Below the pieces are notes generated by a model that made no database searches, was not told the DNA's origin, and saw only the letters and a program-made list of their open reading frames with translations. A stretch of DNA of 63,704 nt, taken from Choanephora cucurbitarum. Lineage: Eukaryota; Mucoromycota; Mucoromycetes; Mucorales; Choanephoraceae. Below, one piece after another: positions 23,749 to 34,401 of this stretch (position 1 is its first letter; the number at the start of each line of letters is the position of its first letter). Both the position numbers and the translations under genes were made by a program. Where the stretch lies: the NCBI GenBank assembly GCA_025331435.1, contig JAIWNI010000138.1, positions 1-63,704 on the forward strand, given 5' to 3'.

Positions 23749-26097
23749 ATGTCAACCTCTCCTACCAGAATCGTATACAGCTTAGCCAACATTGAGACCG
23801 CTCTTGTCAGTACTGAAGTACCAGGAGTTTCAAGTCTCCCTTTGAACGAGACTGTATGTGTAGTAGCAAACGAGTGAAAAGAATGCTTCAACCGCATCAG
23901 CGAGTTGAGTGCAACCAAGTAGATTAAGAAGCGTAGCAGAAGTGCCGAAAACTTGATCATGGGTGAATCCCGTGAATGTCACCGTAGAGGTCAACATACC
24001 CCTACTAGAACTGTGCGTATCAGTCAAAAAGATTCAAAGAAAATTGGATGCAGAGGAACTTTGAGCATCCTTCAGTATGTTCAAAACCCTGGTGTTGTTG
24101 AACTCAAGATGTCGATGGGCCATGTCAACCATAGCGACATCAGAACTCTTCCTTTGACCAGGGAGACCGTAACGGTCATTGAGAGAAATTTAAGAAATAG
24201 CTCAAACTGCAGAGACATTAGAACTGCAGTTCTTCGCCAGATTGAGCAGTGGGAATGTGGCAGAAGAAAGCCCACTTATGAAGATGTTTACACTCGCATC
24301 AAGAAGGTGCGAAATAATGAGTTATTTTTTGAACATTTGAGTTGAGCAATAATTTTCCTTGAGTAGATTAAAGAAACCCTTTATCGTCTTGATAAAAATG
24401 ATTTGATTTCTTTCGACGCCTGGCTTGACCGTCAACTGCCAATGAAGAATTATGTTGTCTTCAATGGCAACTTGCAATTGTACAGTCAGAATGACAAGCT
24501 CTTTGCCCGTGGATTTCAATCCCCCGTCCAAGTACGAGAGATGTCTCTCAACAAGTCTTTCTGCCTTGATGCAACTCACGGCATCTCTCCCAGAAGTACC
24601 GAGGTGCTTTACAGTCTTGTTGCTCGGGATACTCATACCCAGAAGGGCTATCCTGTTGCCTACATGGTAACCAATGATCAAACTGTTGGCCCGGTGAACC
24701 AATGGCTTACCTTCCTGAAGCAACAAGGTAGCTTCAATCCTGAGGCAATCACCATCGATTGTTGTGTGGCCGAGCTCTATGCCATCCGCAGTGCATTGAG
24801 TGGCACTTATGTCCATTACTGCGGCTTCCATGTGTTGAAGGCTTGGAGAAAGGCCATGGACCAAAAGGTCACACTCACTGGTGCCCACACACAAGAAGAA
24901 GTAGGCCAGTATAAGAAGCAATTGGAGCAATTGCTAGCTCAGCTGCTTCTCACAAGCGAAGTTGCTGCATTTAATGAGCTTCTTGCTCAATTCGAGTCAA
25001 AGTTGGAGCAAGAGAACCAAGTTGGCTTTCTAACTTACTTTCGTAGACGCTGGACTCAAACTGAGGAGCTGAAGGGTCGATGGAGTCAATTGTACATGCC
25101 GGAGACACATAGAAGCATGCTCACTAACAATTATATTGAGTCGTGGCATAATCAGCTTAAGACCGTATATTTTAGTCGACGCAGAATTAACCGACTAGAT
25201 CATTTGACTTTCGTCTTGGTTAATGATGTCACATTTCACTTCGCAGAGTAACGAGAACGTATCATGTTCAACAATGGCAGAATGGGGCCGGAGCAAAACG
25301 AACAAGCTAAACGTTCATTCTTTGCGAGAAAGGTTCCTGCAAACCAATTGCCTTCTCTCATCGAGAACCCCTTGGGTACCAACAGCAGTGATGTTGCTGT
25401 TGTCAATGGGAATTGGTTTGTGGGCTCCTTAACTTCCCCGTCTGTTAAGTACTCTGTTGGTGTTGAAGATGGCTTTATTAGCAAATGAACGTGTCCTGAT
25501 TTCAAGAAGAGAAGTTTGCCTTGTAAGCATATGTATCTCTTAAATAGATACACCTCAGTTCCTTTGTTCTACGATCGTATCAGAAATGATCAATTGGCTG
25601 CTTTCAGAACTCAAGAAGCTACTCATATTGACGAAGAAGGTATTATTTTCAAGGATAGAAATGGGATTGCTCATGAGAAAAGACCAACGTTAAGCTTTTT
25701 TTAAGATGAAGAAATAGGTATCTTTGGTGATAGCGATGAAGAGATAGATGTTGTAGATGCAGATGAAGCTGAAGCCAGCACTGTCAACATTCAATCGGAG
25801 AACCTCATTGCGTTTGATGAAGTTGATGTTGACTTTGTTGGTGGAAGTGATGAAGAAGTTGAAGAAGGTAGAAGAGGAAACGGAGAGAGGAGTGCAGCTT
25901 GGGAACCTGTCAAAACTTTGATGTCGACATTGAATCATCAAAAAAGAAAAGTACCCAAGGCATCAAGAGCTGCATCCTTTGAAACAGAAGCTGCGGAAGA
26001 TATTGCAAGACACCTAGAGCATATCTTAGAAAAACTAGACGGGGTTGTGGCAAGAAACCCCAACCTCTATAGGAATCCTGAAAGACAGTTACATTAA
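23749..26097 (+). pseudogene. MULE transposase with SWIM zinc finger, broken
   Basis: The order is that of Mutator-like transposases. An N-terminal FAR1/WRKY-like zinc region (ECHRRG...KKIGCRGTL...HVNHSD) at about 23950-24150 is followed by the MULE DDE core at 24403-25251: FCLDATHGISPRS for the first Asp, ITIDCCVAE for the second, HYCGFHVLKAW, and NYIESWHNQLK for the Glu. A SWIM finger (CPDFKKRSLPCKHMYLL) lies at about 25490-25545, and an acidic C-terminal tail ends at 26097. All three catalytic acids remain. The frame is interrupted by stops near 23875, 23922 and 24343, a change near 25250-25265 and another near 25485. Some breaks could be introns, but several lack splice sites, so I treat the gene as dead. 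Confidence 0.85.
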
Positions 26098-26106
26098 AAA
26101 AATTTA

Positions 26107-26229
26107 AAAATAAAACAAAAACTTCTTCAGGAACAAAAGTAAAATTACAAGTAAAGAAATCAGTAAGCCACCAAAGCCACTGAGGATTTATGCCTATAAT
26201 TCAAATCCCGGCGGGAACATTTAAGTAGA
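26107..26229 (-). repeat. MULE right terminal inverted repeat
   Basis: Reverse complement of the left repeat, ending CATTTAAGTAGA. It starts 10 bp after the transposase stop. Confidence 0.85.
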
Positions 26230-26404
26230 TCTGTATTTAAATAAATAAAACTCATCTTTTTCTCCTTCAATTATCATTTCCTTTCATATCCCGCAGATAT
26301 TACAGATGTAGAATACTCAGCTCGCAACAATTTTAGCGCGACTGCGAAAAGCGATAAGACAGAGTGGCACTTACGTGAAGTTTTATAGGAAAAAATTTGC
26401 TGAT

Positions 26405-26931
26405 ATCAGATGAACACCTTTCTTTCTTCGGATGAACACCTTTCTTTTTTCTTATCAGCGCGCCCCGGGCTAGCCCGCCGGTATGTATTCGTACATGCTA
26501 CGTCGTGCATAGAGAAGGTTAAAATCTTCTTGAAGCTGATATCAGTTTCAGCTCATCTGTTACATCAGATGAACACCTTTCTTTTTTCTTATCAGCGCGC
26601 CCCGGGCTAGCCCGCCGGTATGTATTCGTACATGCTACGTCGTGCATAGAGAAGGTTAAAATCTTCTTGAAGCTGATATCAGTTTCAGCTCATCTGTTAC
26701 ATCAGATGAACACCTTTCTTTTTTCTTATCAGCGCGCCCCGGGCTAGCCCGCCGGTATGTATTCGTACATGCTACGTCGTGCATAGAGAAGGTTAAAATC
26801 TTCTTGAAGCTGATATCAGTTTCAGCTCATCTGTTACATCAGATGAACACCTTTCTTTTTTCTTATCAGCGCGCCCCGGGCTAGCCCGCCGGTATGTATT
26901 CGTACATGCTACATCGTGCATAGAGAAGGTT
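26405..26931. repeat. 137-bp GC-rich tandem satellite, ~3.7 copies
   Basis: The same point in the unit (CTTATCAGCGCGCC) recurs at 26451, 26588, 26725 and 26862, exactly 137 bp apart. The first three full units look identical; the last partial unit has at least one change (CTACATCG for CTACGTCG). Each unit contains the perfect palindromes CGGGCTAGCCCG and CTGATATCAG. A GC-rich core of about 25 bp stands out in AT-rich surroundings. 137 is not a multiple of 3 and the frames are not conserved, so it is not coding. Confidence 0.95.
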
Positions 26932-28181
26932 GAGATAAAAGTATTTGCAAACAACAGATTAATTCTCTCATTTTTTGGGAGCATTGTTGACTCTCAGTAT
27001 CAAAAGAATCAATTTGGAAAGATGCTTTTCAACAAGCAAAAAGACAGACAATACCATATAAGCTCAGATCGCTATATTACAATGCTCGATGAAGGTATTG
27101 ATCGAAGAAGTCAGACGAGGCTACAAGGACTTCGGCAATCAGATTTTTCAGACAAGATTCGGATAGTTAAAATGACTTGGAGAGCTTACTTTTCTAAACG
27201 CACCACAGAAGAAAATGAATCTGACAAATACAAAGTTCATAAGGCAGTAAAAGATGTGGCGATGCGCTTAGGAGATGGTTGATTAACTCGACAATTAGTG
27301 AACAATAAAGAACAAAACAAGACTGAAAAGAGAGCTCATTTGGAAAAGGTTTTCATTATATTTGGTCGGAATTATAAGGAAGTGTGAAAGATAATTGCAT
27401 ACGTCTAGTCCGAGAAACACAGTTTATTCTGAACCTCCTTATTCATCAGATAGAGAGTAGATTCAGTTTTTCTTCTATTGATGAATTTGAACTGCTTTCT
27501 CCTTTCTCCGAATAAAAGCGACAGTTTTACTCTAATTGTATGAAAAAAGGTGACAGCAAGGAAGATATACAGATATTCAAGCAAACTTATAATTAAGATG
27601 TGCTCAGTCACATAAAGAAGACTCTCTTTTGATAAAAAAAAAGTTATTTAGAGAGATAGTCTTTTCTTGCACCTACATGCATAAACTGTCGTCAATTCTA
27701 AGACCCTGTCTCTCTTTTTTTAGCTCTCCTGACATGAAATCGCTCCTTTGAACGCTTTCTACTGTCAGAAGAATCATGTAGCTGAAATCAATGTGATCGT
27801 TTGATCAATAGAAGCTGCTATTTCAGAACAATAGCTTGATTTGCAAATCGTTTTGTCTAGTCGTTAAGAAACAAGACAAGGATTAGAAAACGAATATATA
27901 TTTACCGTATATATAAGCGCTACGGTTTGTCATACTTGGTTACTCTGAAGCGTCTTGCCTGCTATACTAAGCTTGCTTGTTGCTACAAAAGAACTGATAT
28001 CGTTGTAGTCAGCCTTCAGATACATGATTTAAATTGCGTACAACTATACACCTACAGTCAACCAAAGAAAGTTTTGTGGGATTTCAAATTTCGAAATACT
28101 TTTGATGAAGGTTCATCCTTTGAACATTGCTATACAAACTCTTTTTATTTCTAACAAATTGCAATAAAAAGAACGACTAAA
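26932..28181. other. Region after the satellite, mostly without genes
   Basis: One 86-codon plus-strand frame at 27022-27282 (rich in Arg/Lys/Asp, no recognised domain) may be a fragment. The remainder to 28181 shows only short frames in AT-rich sequence. No RNA gene or repeat recognised. Confidence 0.4.
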
Positions 28182-28325
28182 ATGTCTCGCTTAACTCCTG
28201 AAACAAGAAGTAAGATTGTTAACATAGTTATGATCGTTGAGAAGACCAAGTCCGAATATGAAATCACACAAAACTTTCTTTGGTTGGCTGTACAAACCGA
28301 TTCTGCACCAATATGCTCATAGGGA
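28182..28325 (+). pseudogene. Relic of a Tc1/mariner transposase N terminus
   Basis: The frame opens MSRLTPETRSKIVN, which resembles the start of the helix-turn-helix of Tc1/mariner transposases in Mucorales, then loses similarity by residue ~25 and ends at a stop. No downstream DDE domain is in place. The call rests on this short N-terminal resemblance. Confidence 0.4.
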
Positions 28326-28595
28326 GCTGCTCTCTACAGTTTTATAATGAGAATACGGATAGAAAGAAGAATTTTTTTAAAAAAAAAGCAAAGAGTGCAC
28401 ATAAAAAATTTTTCTATCAAGGAGAGAGAGAGTAAAAGTTAAAAGGCACTCCTCTAGGCTAATAAATGCTACATTTTAAAACATAGATACCACGTCAACC
28501 GCATAATCTTTTTCTGTTGCTTATTTCTATTTACAGTACAAGCCTAAATCCCTATTTCTTCAAACCCATATCCAGAGTCCATTATATAGTCAACT

Positions 28596-28974
28596 ATGGA
28601 GAGACCCAACTATCCTTATAGATTCTTCAAGGATTTTTTATCTTCTTTCAATAGATGGTTTTGTAAGGGGGATCAAGCAGAACTCAAAGGCCTCGAATTA
28701 GGTAAAGAAAAAAACTCCCTCCCAAACATATTAAAGGGAAACTATTCTTATCTTTGATTTAGCTTATTCTTTTGTTTTAAATCGAAAAGAGCATATCTTG
28801 AGAGAAATAAACAAGCAACCTATCTCACGTTGCGAGTTTCGAGGCTATCTACAGAACAAAGAGCATACAAGTGAAAATCTTGAGTTCTATTATTGGTATA
28901 AAGACTATAAAGAACGGTTCAAGCTATTACCTGAGCATCAACAGGCCAAGTCGTCTCCTCCAGATCAAAATTAA
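28596..28974 (+). pseudogene. Truncated RGS-domain-like gene fragment
   Basis: The first part (MERPNYPYRFFKDFLSSF..., to about 28692) is followed by a stretch with an in-frame stop. A second part, 28788-28974, reads ISRCEFRGYLQNKEHTSENLEFYYWYKDYKERF in two pieces; this matches the first helices of the regulator-of-G-protein-signalling domain (xxxFxxYLxxEHxxENLxFY). An intron from a GT near 28693 may join them. The frame stops after about 60 residues of the domain, so the rest of the helical bundle needed to bind G-alpha is missing. Probably a gene remnant or a partial duplicate of a full-length paralogue elsewhere. Confidence 0.5.
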
Positions 28975-29319
28975 GCTACCTCTTTCAGAAGTACGCTGAC
29001 GTTAATTAGGGGTATACATTGGCGTATGACATGTTAAAAGGTATTCGGATTCGTATTGGTTAGAAAGCATCATGCCATTCAAAGCTTTGGCGTTCAAATT
29101 AGCAAAAAAGTTTTATTATGGGTGGTAAGCATAAGAGAAAAAAATGTGTTATTATTATACTTGGATTACCTCCCACGAAGCAATGTTCTTTAGTACTGAT
29201 ACAAAATGACAATCAACAGATTGACAATTGTTTCACTCATAAAGTGTATGCCAAACCATCACACATAATTTATTTTTATGGGTAGACAAAGATTAAGACA
29301 ACAAGAAAAAAAGAAGGAT
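28975..29319. other. Intergenic spacer
   Basis: AT-rich and without a credible gene; it separates the RGS fragment from the 3' end of the orphan gene. Confidence 0.5.
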
Positions 29320-31139
29320 TTATTGCGATCTATGTCTTTTTGACATGCTGCTGCTGCTGCTGGTGTCTCGAACGGGCGTCTTCATCCCGGAAGGAATTTC
29401 CTCGTACTCTTCTTCTTCGAACAAATCATCCAAAAACTCCTGCTTGCTTTTTGATTGCTTTACGAGACGAAGCGTCTCCAACATAGTCACCTAAAAACTT
29501 CACAATAAACCAACGTGATTATAAGGCCTGCTTCTTTCTTTCTTACCTTTGCAACATAAAGCAACTTGTACATAGCAACGAAGCTTTCTAGAAAGCTATC
29601 ATCGGATGGTAAAAATGTCGTATACTTCGTTTCTTTTATGCGACAAGTATAGCCACCGGCATTGTTCATGAACAACAGCTTCATCTTGTACTCTACAATA
29701 GTGAGATATCAGAATTTGATTTTAGCTATATTTAAATAGAAGCAAGCTTACTGGAAAATTGAAAGCCAACGGTAACAATTCGACTGGCAACATCAGGATC
29801 ATACTTGACATCGTCCAGCAAGCACAAAAGCATGTCTTTCAAGCACTTTGCTGTCTTCATACAGGAGTCATAAACGTTCTTTTCAGAGTCCACATCGGCA
29901 ATACGACTGCCTTCACCATAGCCTAGTTCAAGGCGATCTACACGTGAAATCACACGCAAATCAGCCTTACGCCCTACGCTCTTCCTACTTCTAGCTAAGT
30001 CTTGGAGCCTTTTTCTTTTAGCCGAGGCCACACAAGAAGACTCACCACTACACGTGATTGAAACTTAGAAAAAGCACAAATACCACAAACTCTGACTTAC
30101 CGCCGACAAAGAAGTTCTGGTGTTTGTAAAAACACGTAATCCAGCAAAGGCCACCAAAGATTGCTCTTGATGTCATCTTCCAAGTTTTCCTCATCAAAAA
30201 AGCCACTCAGCTTTATGTCCACCATCATGAGCAGGCATGTGTACATTGTGCGCAGAGAGTCATCACTAATAACATCTAAAAGCTTTTTTACAGCAAATTG
30301 TCTTATACTTTGCATAGACTAGATGGCTGAGATTAGTTCAAAGTACTCTATAATTTGGTCTAACTCACCTCAGCTTTGATCAGCTCTAGTTCTTTATTGA
30401 TACTGTCTGGCAAACGTGGAATCTTGGGACTATTATCAGTCAAGATAGCCTTCCACTCATCTGCACTGAATTTGGCTGCTAGTAAATCGTCTTTTACGTT
30501 CAAAATGAATGAATGGGAGGCGTCTTCGTGTTTGTGCTGCAGTCCAAATTCATGTAGAACATCTTCTACATAGGTCTCCTTGACTTTCCATTTCTTTTCT
30601 GCTTTCATGCCTTTAAACTTCTGGCCAAATTCTTCTTTACTATCTTCATTTAAATCACTATATCTGCTGCTCTTGCTAATTTTATCTTCTCCGTTTACTT
30701 GGTTATTATTTGGCTGCCTTGTCTGCAGTTCTTTAAACAAATACTATAGTAGATAAATTAGTAATCAGTATTTCAGCCCTTTTAATCTTGCCTTTTTGTA
30801 CTCGTTGTCCAATTTGCTCCAGTTTACGCCATTGCTATCAGTCTATTGCACTTTTGAGCATCTGTTCAAACTGTAAATAATCATCATAAAGCATACCTTG
30901 ATTAAGAGCTCTTCACTGGATTCGTTAAATAAGTTAATCAGAAGCAACTTCAGGTCGGTAGTAGGCGCGTTTTTGAAGATAAATAGCTTATGTTTATCAA
31001 CAAAGCTTTTTAAACTTCTTGTTGCATCAGATGTCAAGTAATCTTTGATTTCTATCAATGTGGTACACATTAGTTGCAAAATCAAGGAGCAACCTGTCAG
31101 TGAGTCAGACTTACTTTCTTTGATCGCGTCTGAACTCAT
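29320..31139 (-). CDS. Orphan seven-exon gene, 499-aa protein, possible PD-(D/E)XK-like nuclease fold
   Basis: Exons, read on the minus strand: 31139-30897, 30842-30792, 30743-30369, 30318-30101, 30047-29752, 29692-29547, 29490-29320. Together they give an open 500-codon frame. All introns are GT-AG except the second, which is GC-AG (donor AAG|GCAAGA at 30791). The N-terminal half is helical and charged. The C-terminal half contains SRKSVGRKADLRVI, then ELGYGEGSRIAD, then GGYTCRIKETK, a pattern seen in an expanded, uncharacterised Mucoromycota/Glomeromycota protein family. The D...ExGxGE spacing resembles PD-(D/E)XK nucleases, which is inference only. The acidic C terminus ends in a Ser run and a basic KRHRS tail that could be a nuclear signal. 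The frame is intact, unlike the transposon genes around it. Confidence 0.7.
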
Positions 31140-32100
31140 TTTGACTAATAGGAGTGAAAAGGAGAAAAGCCAGGAAAGCTTGATTGCTATCAATTATTGT
31201 CATGCACTCTTTCTTGTACTACAAAGACATTTTACAGTCTCAGTTGCCTTTTAGACAATTAGAATACAACACCACCAGAGGTTTTTGTTGCAACATCGAC
31301 AGATTTTTCGAACTCAAAGTAGTTTCCTTTTCTGGTGTAACAAAATAAAGGAGTTTACATTTTTTGTTTCCAGTGTTGTGAGGGGTCTTTTATACCTTTT
31401 TGTACTACCGATATTACTATCTTCTAAAAGCTTCTTGGCTATAACTAATACTTTAGAGCCGGTTTGGCTTATAATAAAGTCAAAAGTGTGGGATGTGAAA
31501 GAGATGTGATTTATTGAAATTATAATCTTAATCAACTTTTTAAACATTCCATGAATGATCTGAATTTACTCTGTTCTCCTAATCTGCTTTCCTCAGTGTT
31601 GTGATTGGATTTATCAAAAGTGTGTTTGACAGTATCCCCTAAGGACACGCCAGAAACACAAGCAGCACTGCTACCTCCGACAACAGTAGGATTTATGCAA
31701 AATGTATAATAAAATACTTTTATTGGATTTAACTGGTCTCATTCAATCCAATAAAAGTATTTTATATTCTTTTCTATTTTATAACAAATCTAAAGACCGT
31801 CAATTCGGCTTATTTTAAAAGCAAGAAATCATCTTTCCGCAGAAAAAGCCCTTAAGCGTTTGTTCGATGAATTTTTATGTCAGGATATAAAATAAAAACA
31901 AGATATCCACTTCGTTTTCCTATTTCAACAACTGTCTTTTTGGAGCCGTAGTGTTGGCTTTAACCAGCTGGGAGGGAGGGGTTTAGGGGAGGTTTGTCCC
32001 TCGCTTCACCATGAAAGAATTAGAGTAAGCCAGGAACAGTATAATAGGCATAAACCACTTGATGGAGGGCTGTCCCTTACTGTGTAAAAAAAATATAAAG
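31140..32100. other. Intergenic region with a strong hairpin
   Basis: No credible gene. It contains the 21-bp-stem inverted repeat at 31709-31765 and a G-rich patch near 31970-31995 (GGGAGGGAGGGG). Confidence 0.5.
31709..31765. repeat. Perfect 21-bp inverted repeat with 15-nt loop
   Basis: The left arm, 31709-31729, and the right arm, 31745-31765, are exact reverse complements (core AATACTTTTATTGGATT). Both arms contain AATAAAA, so the structure offers poly(A)-like signals on both strands. It could be a terminator-like structure between convergent transcripts or the remains of a small inverted-repeat element. Confidence 0.8.
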
Positions 32101-32102
32101 TA

Positions 32103-33650
32103 CAGTCCTAATTTTGAAATTGACTTGGCATAAAAAGTGTCATTGCACAATTGGCGTATAACAATACAAATTTATTGAAAGAGAACGACAAAGCCTGAAA
32201 TGGTGTTTTGTGGAAACAATTGATGATCTGACGCTTGGAATGACTACAGAAACCATAAAGATCACTAAAAAGCACATCATTGCATGCGTCGGCAATTCTG
32301 CTAGATAAATTCTCCTCTGCCATCAATCTGTCACGCTTCATTTTGCCTTTAACAACAGCCCAAAATTGCTCAATTGGGTTCAATTCAGGTGAATAAGGTG
32401 GCAAGTACATAACCCTATAACTTTTGCTTTCGATTTTGTGAACCATGGGCTTAGACTTATGAATTGATACATTCTCAAGGACTAAATAATGTCCTTTCAT
32501 GCTCTCATCCATATCCATTATATCAAGAAGCTTGTTGATAAACTTAACAAAATGAGAAGTTGTAGTGCTTTTGGCTACAGATCTGTTGCTCATGTCATTT
32601 TCCTCTGTTGAAGGGTCAGATCTGTCGACTTTAGCTGCAATTCTTTTCTTTCCAGTTTTGTATTTTCATTTTTTCTTAATAACATCTCTCTCTTTTCTTA
32701 GTGAAGGCTTTTTCATAGCCACATGCATAACAGCAGATGAATGCATGGCATCGATAACAGTGTGAGAGGGTGATCTAGTTTTTGGCTGCTTTACTACAGC
32801 GATACTTCCCGACTTTGATCTAGCCCAGTTGCTTCTCATGCTAATATGGAAACCGGCTTTATCAATAAAAACACAGTTTTCTGTATAATCTAGATCAGAG
32901 TCTTTCCATTTCATGAACCATTCATATCTTGTTTGCTGAATTTCTCACTTCAGCCTCAAAAACGAGCCTCTTGATTGTTGTTGATCTTATGTTCTTCAAG
33001 TGGTTGTAGAGTTGAGATTTGATATCTTGAAATCTTCGAAGTTCTTAGTTAAGCTATCAATAATGTCATCCGATACTAGCTGTGAATCGTTGTCGATAAG
33101 CTCATAAATGTGCGCATTATGTGCAGCCGTAAAGGAGCTTTTTTTTCTCTCTCAACGTTCTGTTCTGAATTCTTATAAGCAACTTCCTCGGCTTCATTGT
33201 AAGAGTGCCACCACCTCAAGGCCGTACGGTAATTGATGTTCAAGTCTTTCGCAACTCTACTTACAACACCTCGCTCCACTGGCTGCTCAAGCATGCGACC
33301 AATGAAAGTTTCTCTTGTTAAATCATTGTAGTTCTTGTAAGAAGTGGCTTTTCTCAATTCTTCATGTTTCGACTGCTTCTTTGTTAAAGTTGGTTCACGG
33401 GAATTTTCAGGGACGCTTAGCGCTCAAATACTTTTCTCTACTGGTAATGTTCTCGAGAACAATGTTAGGATCGCTGACATCAGTCAAAATGCGTTCCATA
33501 GGATCATAGACTTTCTCTTCTCGCTCGTTGTAGAGGTTGTCAAGTCCGTCTTCGTAAAAAAAAAAAAAAGATACTCATTGGTTTAGGTTATAAAAGCGCA
33601 AATAAGTCGTTGCTTTTACGCCAAGTCAATTTAGCACTTATGGACATCTG
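32103..33650 (-). mobile_element. Tc1/mariner-type transposon with TA flanks
   Basis: The ends read CAG... at 32103 and ...CTG at 33650, flanked by TA on both sides (32101-32102 and 33651-33652). The first ~40 bp at each end share inverted similarity, with the identical block ATTGACTTGGC(A/G)TAAAA. The enclosed minus-strand gene encodes a DDE transposase. TA duplication and CAG ends are hallmarks of the Tc1/mariner superfamily. Confidence 0.82.
32108..33560 (-). pseudogene. Tc1/mariner (IS630-like) DDE transposase, decayed
   Basis: The N-terminal part (33357-33076) has a helix-turn-helix-like segment (RVAKDLNINYRTALRWWHSY); upstream of it a degraded extension with two stops reaches about 33550. 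The catalytic part lies at 32914-32666 and 32593-32108: CVFIDKAGFHISMR for the first Asp (usual FIDEAGF), YLVLENVSIHKS where VxDN is usual, so the second catalytic Asp is Glu, and YSPELNPIEQFWAVVK for the third acid. Such enzymes cut and paste at TA sites. Frame breaks between the pieces near 33075-32914 and 32660-32600, plus the Asp-to-Glu change, indicate inactivity. Confidence 0.85.
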
Positions 33651-33652
33651 TA

Positions 33653-34401
33653 TACATACTAAAAGACAAATCATCTTTCAACTTTGGACATTTATTTTTT
33701 CGAAAACGCCAATTTCAATAGGTTTGATTGTATAGTAAACCAACATCTTTTTGATGCTTTTAGTCAAATTCTAGGCGCAAGTAAGTTCTGTAGAATGCAT
33801 GCTGATATAGACATAGGGCTTATGATCAATGTCAAGAAAGCACATGAAAATTTTGATCGTCAGCTTTAATCGCTGATACCAGAAATTGATAAAAGACGTC
33901 TTTCAAGATGGTGCCACTTGTCAATATACTTAAAGAAGAGGTGTTATGAGTTCTTGGGCTCAAACTCATAATTTCGATTCAGTTCATTATGAGTGATTTG
34001 AAGTAGAAGGGGTAGCTATCCGTCCAAAGACATACAGTTAGGTATTTAGAAAGAGTTGATAGCCTTTATCTATCAGAAATGGGAAAAATATCATATCGGA
34101 CTCTGATCAAAAGTATGTCAACTAGATATGAAGCTGTCATAGATGCTGAGCATGTGCATAAAAAAAAACACTAGGCGTTTGATAAACAAGTAATCTTTTT
34201 TTCCTTCAACATATGAAGCTTGGGTAACTTTCACAAGAATGGATAACACTACGTCCACTTAGTAAGTGGACGTAGTGTTTCCCCACAGGAATTGGCAAAA
34301 TGAGTTTGAAATTTCAGTCACTATCTTGAACCAATCGAGACTGGAAATCTTTCTTATCTTTTTTTGTTTGTCTGTGACATTACTTGCACTAATCACTCAA
34401 C
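33653..34401. other. Intergenic region upstream of NAR1, with a hairpin
   Basis: Apart from a 61-codon frame at 33684-33869 of no recognised family, no gene is seen. The near-perfect palindrome at 34245-34279 lies about 120 bp upstream of the NAR1 start codon. Confidence 0.5.
34245..34279. repeat. Perfect 16-bp inverted repeat with 3-nt loop
   Basis: AACACTACGTCCACTT at 34245-34260 is the exact reverse complement of 34264-34279, with loop AGT. It resembles two transposon ends joined head to head, or a binding site for a dimeric regulator in the NAR1 upstream region. Nothing in the sequence decides between these. Confidence 0.85.

Larger units (their letters stand above)
23601..26229 (+). mobile_element. 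MULE-type DNA transposon with ~125-bp inverted repeats
   Basis: Terminal inverted repeats at 23601-23724 and 26107-26229, starting TCTACTTAAATGTTCCCG, are about 90% identical and enclose a Mutator-like transposase gene. Most differences cluster 18-30 bp from the ends. I could not find a matching 8-10 bp target duplication in the flanks (GAAAAACGAA on the left, TCTGTATTTA on the right), so the flanks have changed or the copy was rearranged. Confidence 0.85.

Noticed and set aside
26410..26984. Open frames across the 137-bp satellite
   Set aside because: The unit is not a multiple of three and the frames end quickly; they are by-products of the GC-rich repeat.
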